A stretch of DNA of 49,888 nucleotides from Jaapia argillacea MUCL 33604 (taxonomy: Eukaryota > Basidiomycota > Agaricomycetes > Jaapiales > Jaapiaceae), in assembly GCA_000697665.1 (NCBI GenBank), contig KL197723.1:532765-582652 (forward strand), given 5' to 3'. This document shows positions 11,228-21,286 of the stretch, piece after piece. The number at the start of each line of letters is the position of its first letter. Positions within the stretch are counted from its first letter, which is position 1. The notes beneath the pieces were generated by a model, which did no database searches, was not told the origin of the DNA, and saw nothing but the letters and a program-made list of their open reading frames with translations. The position numbers and the translations under genes are program-made.

Positions 11228-12660
11228 ATGTCTCTCCCTGTCGTCAACGTCGTCCAAGAACATGTCGACAGCGGTCTCTATGCTGAGCTCGCCGACAACT
11301 TGACCAAATGGGCAAGATGTGCTCCAATGTCGATTACCAGGTCGACAAGTCCACCCCCTACCAGGACTGGAAGTGGGTTGATTACCACGTCATACCTCCT
11401 CTCCAGCCTTTCTCTACCATCGTCTTCGGTGACATCTGCTACGGTATTGACGGCACTTCGCTCTCTGAAGGGTAACTTTCACGCTAACGGTGACCAGGTG
11501 TGTTCACGTAATCCAGCCCGTCCACAACACGTGCTGACATCGCCCTCGTCTAGCCTATCATCGATGGTACAAAAGTCAAATACATCTTCGTGCTCCGCAA
11601 GCCTTGTGTTGCCGCCAAGATGCTGTCTATACCATGACAACCAAATTGCCACATGAACACCGTTGTGGATGGCGACAATCTTGAAGAGGAGGCTGCCGGA
11701 TGTGAAATGGGTGTTGTAAGCTCAAGCTCTTCTTCTTTTACGCCTGGCTGATGATCTCGTCAAGGACGTATTCCCACTGAGTGTGCCAGGATGTCGAAGG
11801 CCGGGGGAGGTTCCGACATCGCGGACCTCATTGCTATTCACTCACCCAACAAATATGAAGTACGCCACTGTCTTCTACTGTCGTTCCACCTCATTTCTTC
11901 TTCTTATTCGTAATGTCTGGCATTTAGGTCCCTAAGTCTGTGATTGGAGGACCCACGGGTGGTAAGAGGAGGATCGTTGAAAAGGAGGATCCCGCTACAG
12001 ACGCCATCGAGGAGGATGAGGGTCGGAAGGTGAATGACGTCGACGGTCAGTCTTTGCTTGCCCGTACAATTTTCACGACAACATCTGACGGTGAGAACTT
12101 AGCGCATATTGGCGCCTATCACGAACCTGCTGTCCTGGCTGACTGCTTGGTGATTTCTTCCAACTCAACAAAGCCGATCTGGCGTGATATTGATGGCAAC
12201 CTCATCCCAGCCCGGGAGGCTTCCGACAAGCTTCGCACCGGCACACTCGTCCTCGCCAACGTCACTGTCAAATGTTGGACAACAAACGAAACGAAGAAAC
12301 CCAAGAAGGGCGAGCGACAAGGGTTGACCGTCCGAAAGAAGATCCATTGTGCTGTGTTTCTATGCTTGCCCCCCTCCTCAACGCTGCCTTAGATTCACCA
12401 GCTTGAGCTTCGTCCACTCGAGGTGGTTGCCGAGTCCAGCCTCCCCATCGAGCAGCGAATGATTCCAACACTGCGTCTTTGTCGAAGACCTCGGCCATGT
12501 CCGTGTTCGACCAGTTCGAATCCCCGAAGAAGAAGAAAAAGACCGAGACCGTCCATGCTCAACGCACTTCCGGGACGTCCGTGACGGCAACCTTCTATTG
12601 TTCTGAATTCCATCCTGCAAGCGGCATCCCCCATGCCTTGTACTTGTATAGTGATTGTAT
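11228..12660 (+). pseudogene. Decayed unknown multi-exon gene, copy 2
   Basis: The start is preserved: ATG at 11228 gives MSLPVVNVVQEHVDSGLYAE. One base is missing near 11310 (compare MGK in copy 1), two bases are missing near 11466 after GTSLS, and an in-frame TGA follows near 11635. The 3' half is the better copy, with one long open stretch around 11940-12330 containing DAIEEDEGRKVNDVDGQSLL, WRDIDGNLIPA and TGTLVLANVTVKCW. A later block near 12395-12470 reads QLELRPLEVV and LPIEQRMIPTL. The lesions are mostly different from those in copy 1, so decay went on after duplication. The function of the parent protein is unknown to me. Confidence 0.6.
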
Positions 12661-14158
12661 GTGTGTTCCATCGTTTCTTCCCCTTTCTAATTGTATCCTT
12701 GCTTTTCTACACTGTCTGAGCTTTCAGACTGCTGATATTTCTGTACGAATTTGTACGAATCTTGGTGCAATATATGTAAATGTATGCGTGTTGATCCTTC
12801 ATGTTCCGTGGCCATGTATTTATAATTTGGCACCAGACCTCCTCGAATCCACAAGGATTCAAAAATGGTTCCCATACATTGTGCGACCAACCCTAGTGTG
12901 GAGTTTCCCCGGTGTTCTGATGCCTCGTGTCCCCAAATATTGTACCCATTTCAGGTGCTCACTTGCCTGCAAGGGTACCTTTCCCTTCCTAACATCTGGG
13001 CTCCGCGGCTACCTCGCGATTTCTCTCATTGGGTCCACACCATTCGATTCGTCTGTTCTGACCTCAACCGTCTCGAATGGGTCTCCTGGACTGAGTAGAA
13101 CCCTGTAGAACCAAGCTGACGAAAAATAGGGTTAGAACCGTATGGATATATGAAATCGTAGAATCTGTGCCAACGAGTGAAGTCCCAGACGCTCGGCTAC
13201 TTACCTACACTTCCAGTTCGGAGCTAATCTTTCACATCGGTACTTCTAGTATACCGTAGTTCAATAGTGTATGGCTTAGAACTCTTCGGGCTTATTGTTC
13301 TTTTTTACCCACGGCATTCACCTTTGACACGGCTTTCTTCTCAGCTATTCAATTGAGATCCCGCGAGGCGTTGCGGGACATGACTCTCCATTAATCTCGT
13401 TCGGCTCAGTCTTGTTAGGCAAATCATGGTGATCGAACTATCGTGGTTCTTCCGAGTAACTTGCCAATACTTCTTCATGCCTATCCAAGGATGCCACTGC
13501 GTCCTGGGGAGTGTGATCTCTGGAGCACGCATCCATCGGAAGCCTACTACAAGAGGAGTGACATTCGTCCTCAACGGAGCTGGCCATCGGCGCCTATTAT
13601 ACTCTGTTTCTATTCCAGCGTACAGTACTGTACATTTTCGACCAACCCGGCGGGCACGTGACTTTTTTAATTTTCCGACAAATCCCCAAAATCCCGATAA
13701 ATCGAGAAAAAATCATTTCCGGGGTCAGCGAAAAACGGCTGTGACCTGTGACCGCCGGGTTGGTCGAAAATGTACAGTACTTGCCTTGTACGGTGACTAT
13801 CATCTGTGATCCAGCTCCGAGTCGCTTCGGAGTGGGTCTGGTACCATCCCTCAGGAATTTCCCTGCATGAGAAGATCCGCGCAACTCGGATTAGCCCATT
13901 TAGTAAGTCGCGGCGTTGTTATTCAATGCTGTCAGATTCCAACACCAGCGTGCCTGACATACTAACCTAGCATACATATCGCCGCTGTCGCCAAAAGCTC
14001 CTCATATTCTCGAGTCTACTTGGTGATGTCAACTCTACTCACTACCACCAGACCCCATCATAGCAAGGCTAACGGACGGGTAAATTTAAACTGCCACTAC
14101 CGACTACCAGCTTTCGCTGTACCATACCACCGTCCTTTGGCCCTCAACGCTTCTCCAT
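12661..14158. other. Intergenic part of repeat unit 2
   Basis: This aligns with 4601-6440 of unit 1 except for the MITE at 13628-13777, about 200 bp of divergent sequence before it, and a missing block matching 5610-6145. 13880-14158 is the 5' flank of copy C. No gene is seen. Confidence 0.5.
13628..13777. mobile_element. 150-bp MITE with 26-bp perfect terminal inverted repeats and TA target duplication
   Basis: The left end begins CTGTACATTTTCGACC and continues to ACCCGGCGG; the right end is its exact reverse complement over 26 bp. TA dinucleotides flank both ends (13626-13627 and 13778-13779). The duplicated locus in unit 1 (about 5522-5537) reads GCGTACGCTACTTGCC with a single TA and no insert, so it is an empty site. 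There is no coding capacity. TA target choice and terminal repeats fit a non-autonomous Tc1/mariner-type element. Confidence 0.85.
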
Positions 14159-15536
14159 ATGTCCAACATCGATCCTCTCGCCGTTATTCAATATCTGCAA
14201 CTCGTCCGTCTCATTCAACGTGAGTTCACATACACAAATGGCAAATTTGGTCTCCGTCTAATTGTGCTCTTTTGCGATCTTTAGTATCTGCAACTTTTGC
14301 CCCCATTTACGATCATCGTGAGTCTGATTCACCAAACTGACACCTTGATCTCAGTTATGGGGAATATGAATGTTCTTCCCCTAGTAATTTCTTTTGACCA
14401 AGAGGTTAGGAGTCACACGACTCGTTCATTATATTTATCTGAGAACTTTTGAACTTGTTAGGTCAAGTTTATCTGGGTATGTGATCCAACTGATCCTTGT
14501 TATCAACCGCTGAATCGCCGACTACGGCAGAAACAGCGAGGCATTTCTGCAAAGATATTCTTCCTAATGGTGCGATATATTTCCATTCGAACTTGAGCCA
14601 CTGCTGATTCTGGTGTAGACGCGATATGGTGGCAATTACATGCTCATGTGAGTCTCCATTTCAGTGTGAGCGATCATTGGTGGAGCACTGATGCCCTGCC
14701 CGGCCGCCCGCCCGTTCATTCAGCACAAATCTGATCTGTAGGTCTGCTTCTATGCCTATCCGGTTAATATCCCTAACGATCAGCGGCCTAGTTCACTTCG
14801 CAGAGGCAAATTCAGCTAGTGTGAGTTTGTGCCTCCATCCGTCAGGCTATCGTCATTTCATCTCATCCTACCGCCCCGTTCTTCGGGTTTCAGTCGTAAG
14901 TTGAGCCACCATATCACAACTTCTGATCTTCACCCACCTTTGGTCAAACAGATGTCTGTGCTCATCCTCCCGATTCGAGTATATTTGCTAAACTGTCGAT
15001 GTGTAGGTCATAGTCGCATCTTGCAGCAGGTATGGGCCACAGCGATACTCGCGTGGGTCGTGCAAGGTGCGGAGAAAGTCGCCCTTTCATTGCCATCTCT
15101 TATCCTGCCATTGCAACTCATCTCGCGTGTCGACCTCCCCCCCCCCCCCCATAGTTATCCTGCAATGTCGTCTCTATGCACTATACAACCGCTCGAAAAG
15201 GGTGCTAGTTTTCACCGGCACATGTTTTGTGATTGAAATCATAGCTTCACTGGCCTTTGGTTTGTACCGGGATCTCCAAGGTATCACTTATGCTCGGCTT
15301 CATTGAATTTGATTGATTCATTGCTCCGTCGTCCACAGCCCTCCCTTTTCGAGCGTTTGATACCTGGACCGGCTGTATTGTGACCAACATGCCTGAGTAT
15401 AGGGTCGGCATGTGGCTAGCAATTATGGCTTATGAAGGGATCCTCTTCTTGCTCGCTCTCTACAAGACATTTTTACATTTGTTACGGATGAACCAGCCGT
15501 GGACAAGGGATAGCGTCGCCGACGTGCTGCTCAGAG
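14159..15536 (+). CDS. DUF6533-type membrane protein, copy C (3' end lost in assembly gap)
   Basis: The start ATG at 14159 gives MSNIDPLAVIQYLQLVRLIQ. Exons equivalent to copy B exons 1-12 and most of 13 are present with open phases up to the N run. They include the EVELIW-type junction region, HSRILQQVWATAILAWVVQ, a CRLYALYNRSKRVLVFTGT region and YEGILFLLALYKTFLHLLRM. Micro-exons are TC at 14894-14895 and AT at 14952-14953. The intron before exon 12 ends in a run of about a dozen C's just ahead of the AG; copy B has a short mixed C/T tract there. The last exons lie in the gap, and the sequence after the gap (16387 on) is the 3' flank. It is probably an intact gene with missing sequence. Confidence 0.75.
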
Positions 15537-16386
15537 NNNNNNNNNNNNNNNNNNNNNNNNNNNNNNNNNNNNNNNNNNNNNNNNNNNNNNNNNNNNNNNN
15601 NNNNNNNNNNNNNNNNNNNNNNNNNNNNNNNNNNNNNNNNNNNNNNNNNNNNNNNNNNNNNNNNNNNNNNNNNNNNNNNNNNNNNNNNNNNNNNNNNNNN
15701 NNNNNNNNNNNNNNNNNNNNNNNNNNNNNNNNNNNNNNNNNNNNNNNNNNNNNNNNNNNNNNNNNNNNNNNNNNNNNNNNNNNNNNNNNNNNNNNNNNNN
15801 NNNNNNNNNNNNNNNNNNNNNNNNNNNNNNNNNNNNNNNNNNNNNNNNNNNNNNNNNNNNNNNNNNNNNNNNNNNNNNNNNNNNNNNNNNNNNNNNNNNN
15901 NNNNNNNNNNNNNNNNNNNNNNNNNNNNNNNNNNNNNNNNNNNNNNNNNNNNNNNNNNNNNNNNNNNNNNNNNNNNNNNNNNNNNNNNNNNNNNNNNNNN
16001 NNNNNNNNNNNNNNNNNNNNNNNNNNNNNNNNNNNNNNNNNNNNNNNNNNNNNNNNNNNNNNNNNNNNNNNNNNNNNNNNNNNNNNNNNNNNNNNNNNNN
16101 NNNNNNNNNNNNNNNNNNNNNNNNNNNNNNNNNNNNNNNNNNNNNNNNNNNNNNNNNNNNNNNNNNNNNNNNNNNNNNNNNNNNNNNNNNNNNNNNNNNN
16201 NNNNNNNNNNNNNNNNNNNNNNNNNNNNNNNNNNNNNNNNNNNNNNNNNNNNNNNNNNNNNNNNNNNNNNNNNNNNNNNNNNNNNNNNNNNNNNNNNNNN
16301 NNNNNNNNNNNNNNNNNNNNNNNNNNNNNNNNNNNNNNNNNNNNNNNNNNNNNNNNNNNNNNNNNNNNNNNNNNNNNNNNNNNNNN
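15537..16386. other. Assembly gap (850 N)
   Basis: All bases are N. The missing part should hold the last exons of DUF6533 copy C. By comparison with copies A and B only about 570 bp would be needed, so the gap size may be an estimate or extra sequence may lie here. Open frames drawn through it have no meaning. Confidence 0.95.
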
Positions 16387-17115
16387 TCCGGAGTCGATCA
16401 CGGAATGGGGGCGGGACCGCGGACTAGCATTTATTTCGATCTCACTTGTAACTATTATGGATACTTGACCAGTTTATACATTAATGGACGACATACCAAT
16501 CCTTCTCTCCTTGATCCACCGCGGACTTAACAAGGGAACTTTTGGTTCACTTCTCTCACCATCCCATTCATCTGCTTCAAGCCAAGATCCCTCAGCTCAG
16601 AGTGGAAACCGGGTTTCCAACAGACAACACGGATTGAATTAACCATCTAAAGTAACAACAGCTAGGTACTATAGCTAATGAATCTAGCATATCAATATTC
16701 TCAGACACGATGAGACTCGTCAACAACAAAACACAATCATAACAGTTGAGTACACACACAGAAAAAGCATCAGGGGGAAGAAGATGAACAGGAAGATAAA
16801 GATAAAGTAAAAGGCGTGGTCGAATACGGGTGGATAAGAGTATGTGTGTGTATGTGCGTGAGAGGGCGAAACATGTGTGCAAATGAACGTGCGGGGGTGA
16901 GTAGAACTTCCAGAGTGCAAATTGTGAATGAAGATGAATATGCGATGCGAAGGGGTGACTTTTGGTGTTGGTGGGGGTGTCGCAGGGGATATAACATGGT
17001 CGTAGGAGGTGTCGCTGAGGTGAAAAGATGTGGGTAAAATGTAATCGCCAACCGCCCAAAAGATCACAGAACCGAAAGAAAAAACAGTGTCCGAAAGACG
17101 CCACAGCCAAAACTG

Positions 17116-18900
17116 TCAATAACTCAACCTCCTAACCCTCCTTCCCTCTTTCGAACCTTCCTTCGATCCCCACCCTCCAAACAGCCTCTTCAACAACGGC
17201 TGCTGCTGCGACCCACTCTTCTTCTGACTCTTCGACGGCGTACGTTGATGCGAAGACTCTTGATACCACGAGCCCTTCTCCTTCGCAACCCTCCTCGCCG
17301 AAGAATCAGAATCATAATTATCATAGTCGTGATGAGGTGTCGTCGAGAGGTCATGTCGACTCCTCGAGGGCGAGTTTTGGTGGTGGCGATGTTTGGTAGG
17401 AGGGGAGTTATATGCTAAAGAGGTTTTTGAAGCTGACGCTGAATGTTGGTGGTGAGGGTGGGGTTGGTGATGATATGGAGGTGGAGGTGTGATAGCGTAG
17501 TAAGGCGACGTGTGCGCATCTTGTGGGTACGAATGGGGATGAGAACGAGGTTGACTTTGATGGCGGGAATGTGTCTGGTAAAAAACGATTCAAAATCAAT
17601 CAGCGTTGGTTTCCACAAAGCGAAAACGCAGAGATAGAAAAGGATTTACAGTAACATCTCCCCGCTCCTTCCTCACCACCACCTGCTGACTCTTCGCACC
17701 CGCAGGCACGATAGAAGCTGTGGACCCATAAACCTGCCCCTTTCCATATACCTGGCCCGTACCTCCCCGCGCAGGGTTCGTAGGTGCAGCCCTCGACTGC
17801 ACATCCATCGAAGCCGACCTCGGTTTCACACCCGACTTCGCCTGCACCGCCGTCGTTCTCGGTGGATCAATGGATCTCGACCGTATATCAACAGACGTCG
17901 AGCGCGGTTTGGTATCCACCGAGCGTCTCGGTTGCTGAGGCTGTTGTGGTTGTTGCGAGTAATACTGTGTGGCGGGTTGTGGCGGCGCGGGGTACTGAAC
18001 GTGTGGTTGAGTCGAGTATTGTGGCTGTGGTTGGGATGTATATTGCGGGGCGGGGTATTGGGCGGCTGGTTGCGGGACATACTGGATGCCACTGGGTTGA
18101 GGAGCGTATGGAGCATTATTCGGTTGTGGAGCTGGGAAGGAAGTGGGATATGGTATTGGGATCGCAGGTTGGGGCGGGTATAGAGCCTTTGGCTGTGCCG
18201 ACGGATATTGGCCGTTCGCTTGAGTAGCGGGATAACTAGTCGGCTGGGCGACTGGATATGAAACGTTTGGCTGTGCTGGTGGATACGACGCTTTTCGTTG
18301 CTGCGCAGCAGCATATTGAACCTGCCCCGAGTACGCACTCTGCTGCTGCGGAGGTTGACCGTACGCGACGGGCTGTTGTTGAGGTTGAAGTTGGAGAGCA
18401 GGATACATCCCGACTAGGGTTGGTTGGGATTGGGATTGGGAGGGTCGGGAAGAGGTTCGTGTGGATACGGTATGGGAACGGCGGGGTTGGGAGGTGGCAG
18501 GGACGGTGGCGGTGGCGGTTAGGGAAGTGGTAGAGGATGAGAAGGATTGGTTTTGGTTATAGTTGTACCCTTGAGACCTCGAAGGTGGAGGTCGGGAATC
18601 CATATCCATCCTCCCCGTTGGTGCCTCCCGTTGATGATGCAATGATCTTGACCTCTGTCTCTGTACCCTTTCCATCCCACCCGTAGGATATCTCTCGGGT
18701 TCCTTCCCTCTTCCATACTCTGCGGGATCATCGGAGTAAAACTCAACAGCCGCTCTGTCTTGTGCTTCGGAGGGAGTGAAAGAGAATGGACTGGAGTATT
18801 TCGGTGCGACGGTCGACTGGCCTTCGACCCAGTTCGAGACTCGGGTTTGAGAAGAGATGTACCGGTCGTACGCAGCTTGAGAGAATTCGTATTCTGTCAT
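17116..18900 (-). CDS. Gln/Pro/Tyr-rich low-complexity protein, full-length copy
   Basis: A two-exon gene: exon 1 is 17650-18900 (ATG at 18900), the intron is 17575-17649 (GTAAAT...CAG), and exon 2 is 17116-17574 with stop TGA at 17116-17118. It encodes about 570 residues. The N-terminus (MTEYEFSQAAYDRYISSQ, then SNWVEGQ) is the only ordered-looking part. The middle, residues about 120-330, is a repetitive Gln/Pro/Tyr/Ala region with many Y-P-A-Q-P-like repeats, followed by Arg/Ser-rich stretches. The C-terminus has His-rich and SKEGSKEGRR-like basic sequence. Such composition suggests an intrinsically disordered protein. No catalytic domain is visible and I do not recognise the family. Truncated copies are at 1235-1985 and 9015-9760. 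Confidence 0.8.
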
Positions 18901-20094
18901 CGGGGTGGCAAGTGGGGTGGCGAGAGGTGGATGACGAGTGGACGGTGGTGGGACGGAGTTGAAGGAGAGAGCGGATGCGATGGCGACAGAGCGAGTGTGT
19001 GTGGCGTCGATCGACTGCGCGACGGACCGAGTCAGTCGTTGTGGAGAGTTGATTCGATGGATTGTGAACCGTAGGGAGGTTCAGGTCCGATGTGATCTCT
19101 CCGAATCTCTCTAAAGGCGATGATGTCTGTCAGGGACAAAATCGGACCGAATTTGGCTGATCTTTTGTTTCGACTCTCGATGCGATGTCCGAGGGATTGG
19201 AAGGCCAAGGGGTGTCAAGGACAACGACAGAGGCTCTTTGTGCGTAGCGAGTGCGGAAAAGACGAGTTCTATTCCGAGGAGTGTAGAGTTAGGCTCGAAC
19301 TCTGCCCGAAGATTTCGGTGAACTAGTAGAGGTAGGAGGAGAAGTCTAGGGTATCCCTGAGAACGGGTATGGGTATCCACAGTGCCTGCACGACACTTTT
19401 GGGATTTTTATTAGAAGCCTCGAGGCGATATGCCAGCCAAGTCTGTAGGAGAAACGCACAAGTCAACGCAGCTCACGGTCCTGCGAAATTTACTTCCGAC
19501 TGCCCGTTTCCGTATTAGACTTTAAGTTTAGCTGACTCAGCGTCCCAACTGAGTTTACTCTCCGTCATGCCTCGTTGTATTCGCCTTTGTTCAACGCTTT
19601 CAGCCACCATTCTAGCTAGGATGTCTACATATAACCTCCTCAGGTATCCATGCTGACGGTCCCAAATACCCCTGCTTCATCCCCCAATGGCAATGGTTCC
19701 GCGTTCCTTACGGGTCACCCGATACCCTCTGTCGTCAACCCAACGTTGCTCCCATCTGGAAATAACTCTCTGCAGGCTCCTCTCACCCTCTGCTCAGTTT
19801 TTTCTGCCCTCGCTGCGCGTTCCACCGTCGGGCTCAGCGTACGATCCCGAAATTTTAAGCTCCGGGTATTCCTTCACCGTTCGTACTCTGCCCTCACCAT
19901 GCCGATAATAATCTCCTACTTATCCTGGGGGTCTCTCAACGTCATCCAGCTTGTCCACCGGTCACCTATTCATCTCAGTATCTCCACTTTGGTAACCTTA
20001 ATTTACCAGCCTCACTCGCGTGCTTGGTGGGACGGATTCTAGGCTCTGTCCTCGTGTATCACTGCCTTGTGGATCACTGCCTGCTCCGACAGCC
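18901..20094. other. Gene-poor stretch upstream of the Gln/Pro-rich gene
   Basis: The first few hundred bases should contain the promoter of the Gln/Pro-rich gene. An ATG-started open frame of 130 codons at 19650-20042 (+) has no recognisable motif, no clear intron context and Leu/Ser-rich composition. I do not call it a gene. Nothing else is supported. Confidence 0.4.
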
Positions 20095-20690
20095 CTCACT
20101 GGAGACGGGTGAGGATAACCCTCCCAGGCATATTGTCGGCACAGCGACTGGTATTTTATCAAAATATCCATGGCTGTGGCACGGGTACACAGCCAATTAT
20201 ATGGTTTAGTTATACCGTAGAGTATTGCTGAACGACACAGCCACATGGCGGAATTCAAACTATGTCTCAAAATATACGTCAAATGGACATATTATAAAAA
20301 TACCCCCAAGGATATGGCCCACGGACAAAGCCATGCGGTATTTTTTGAATATGCCAGGAGTGGTATAGGTAGCAGGACGATCAGCGAGCAGAGGGGAGAC
20401 TAATAGCATGCTGACTTATTCAAAAAATACCGCATGGCTTCACCCTTGGGCCATATCCTTAGTGGTATTTTTATAACATGTCCAATTGACACAGGCAAGT
20501 GGTATATTTTGAGATATAGTTTGAATTCCACCATGTGGCTGCGTCGCTCAGCAATACTCAATGGTATAAGTAAACTATATAATTGGCTTGGTTCCTGCGC
20601 CACAGGCACGGATATTTTGATAAAATACCAATGGCTTTGCCAACAATATGCCCGAGGGGGTTATCCTCACCTGTCTGCAGTGCCTCATGC
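20095..20690. mobile_element. Fold-back (large imperfect inverted repeat) element
   Basis: The left arm (about 20095-20355) and right arm (about 20408-20690) are imperfect reverse complements over about 260 bp with a spacer of about 55 bp. Matching blocks include GGTGAGGATAACC, GGTATTTTATCAAAATATCC, ACACAGCCACATGG / GCAGCCACATGG, GGATATGGCCCA and ATGCGGTATTTTTTGAATA on the left, each found reversed on the right. There is no coding potential. It could be a fold-back transposon or a hairpin-type MITE. A transcript through it would form a long double-stranded stem. Confidence 0.75.
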
Positions 20691-21286
20691 GCCAATTAGA
20701 TATCTATGGACATTGTTTCAGCTGTCTTGCACGACGTCACATTCTGAACGACGAGGTTCCGACAATGACATGCATCCTGTTTGATTTTTTTTGTCGCCCA
20801 GTTCTACAGCCTCAGATTTATTGCTTCATGCATGTTCACCAATTCAACCTTCTCAGACAGATAGCCGGCTTAACACAGCCAATTTGCTCTCTCCCACGGT
20901 TTCCCAAACTCTTGAGCACTTACTTCACCTCCCTGTCTTTCTCGCACCCTCTCACGCTCGAGCCTATTTGAGCTACTAGGTGGGTACGCGATTTCCCACT
21001 TGACCGGATCAATTTCCTCCCACATCTCGATCCCTCTTTCTCTAAACTTTGCTTCCCTGCAGGGTCTTCCCCACCACTAACAATCCCTCTTCTCAGGTCC
21101 TTCTGCTTCCCATGACATAGCACTCGTAACTGTAGTCTGGGGAATACTGAGCTGATACAGCGCTATTGTAATCCCTCACTGCTTGACGTTGCAAATTAAT
21201 GGTTCAACAACGGGACCGCTACTTGTCTACTTCGCTCCTGTACCCTAGTACAGTAAGTAGGTGCTATCTACGTTTACACTTGACTA
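20691..21286. other. Intergenic, 3' of the Ser/Thr-rich membrane gene
   Basis: No gene, RNA or repeat that I can support. Short frames are not coding-like. Confidence 0.4.

Larger units (their letters stand above)
1..18900 (+). repeat. Tandem segmental repeat, unit about 7.7 kb, three units
   Basis: Unit 1 is 1-6440 (5' cut), unit 2 is 6441-14158, and unit 3 begins at 14159 and runs to the Gln/Pro-rich gene. Order within a unit: DUF6533 gene (+), Gln/Pro-rich gene (-), and in units 1 and 2 a DUF6533 3'-flank junction, an unknown decayed gene (+) and a spacer. Long near-identical blocks are visible between 793-1985, 8563-9760 and 16633-17860, and between 6441-7820 and 14159-15536. Confidence 0.85.

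Noticed and set aside
15380-16468. Long open frames of 362 codons (+) and 313 codons (-)
   Set aside because: They run through the N gap; the N's hide stop codons, so the length has no meaning. Only 15380-15536 is real coding sequence (copy C).
17784-18533. Open frames on the plus strand and other frames across the Gln/Pro-rich gene
   Set aside because: Shadow frames produced by the repetitive Gln/Pro codons of the minus-strand gene; no start, splice or motif support.
19650-20042. 130-codon ATG-started open frame
   Set aside because: No motif, no splice context and no similarity within the window; too weak to call a gene.
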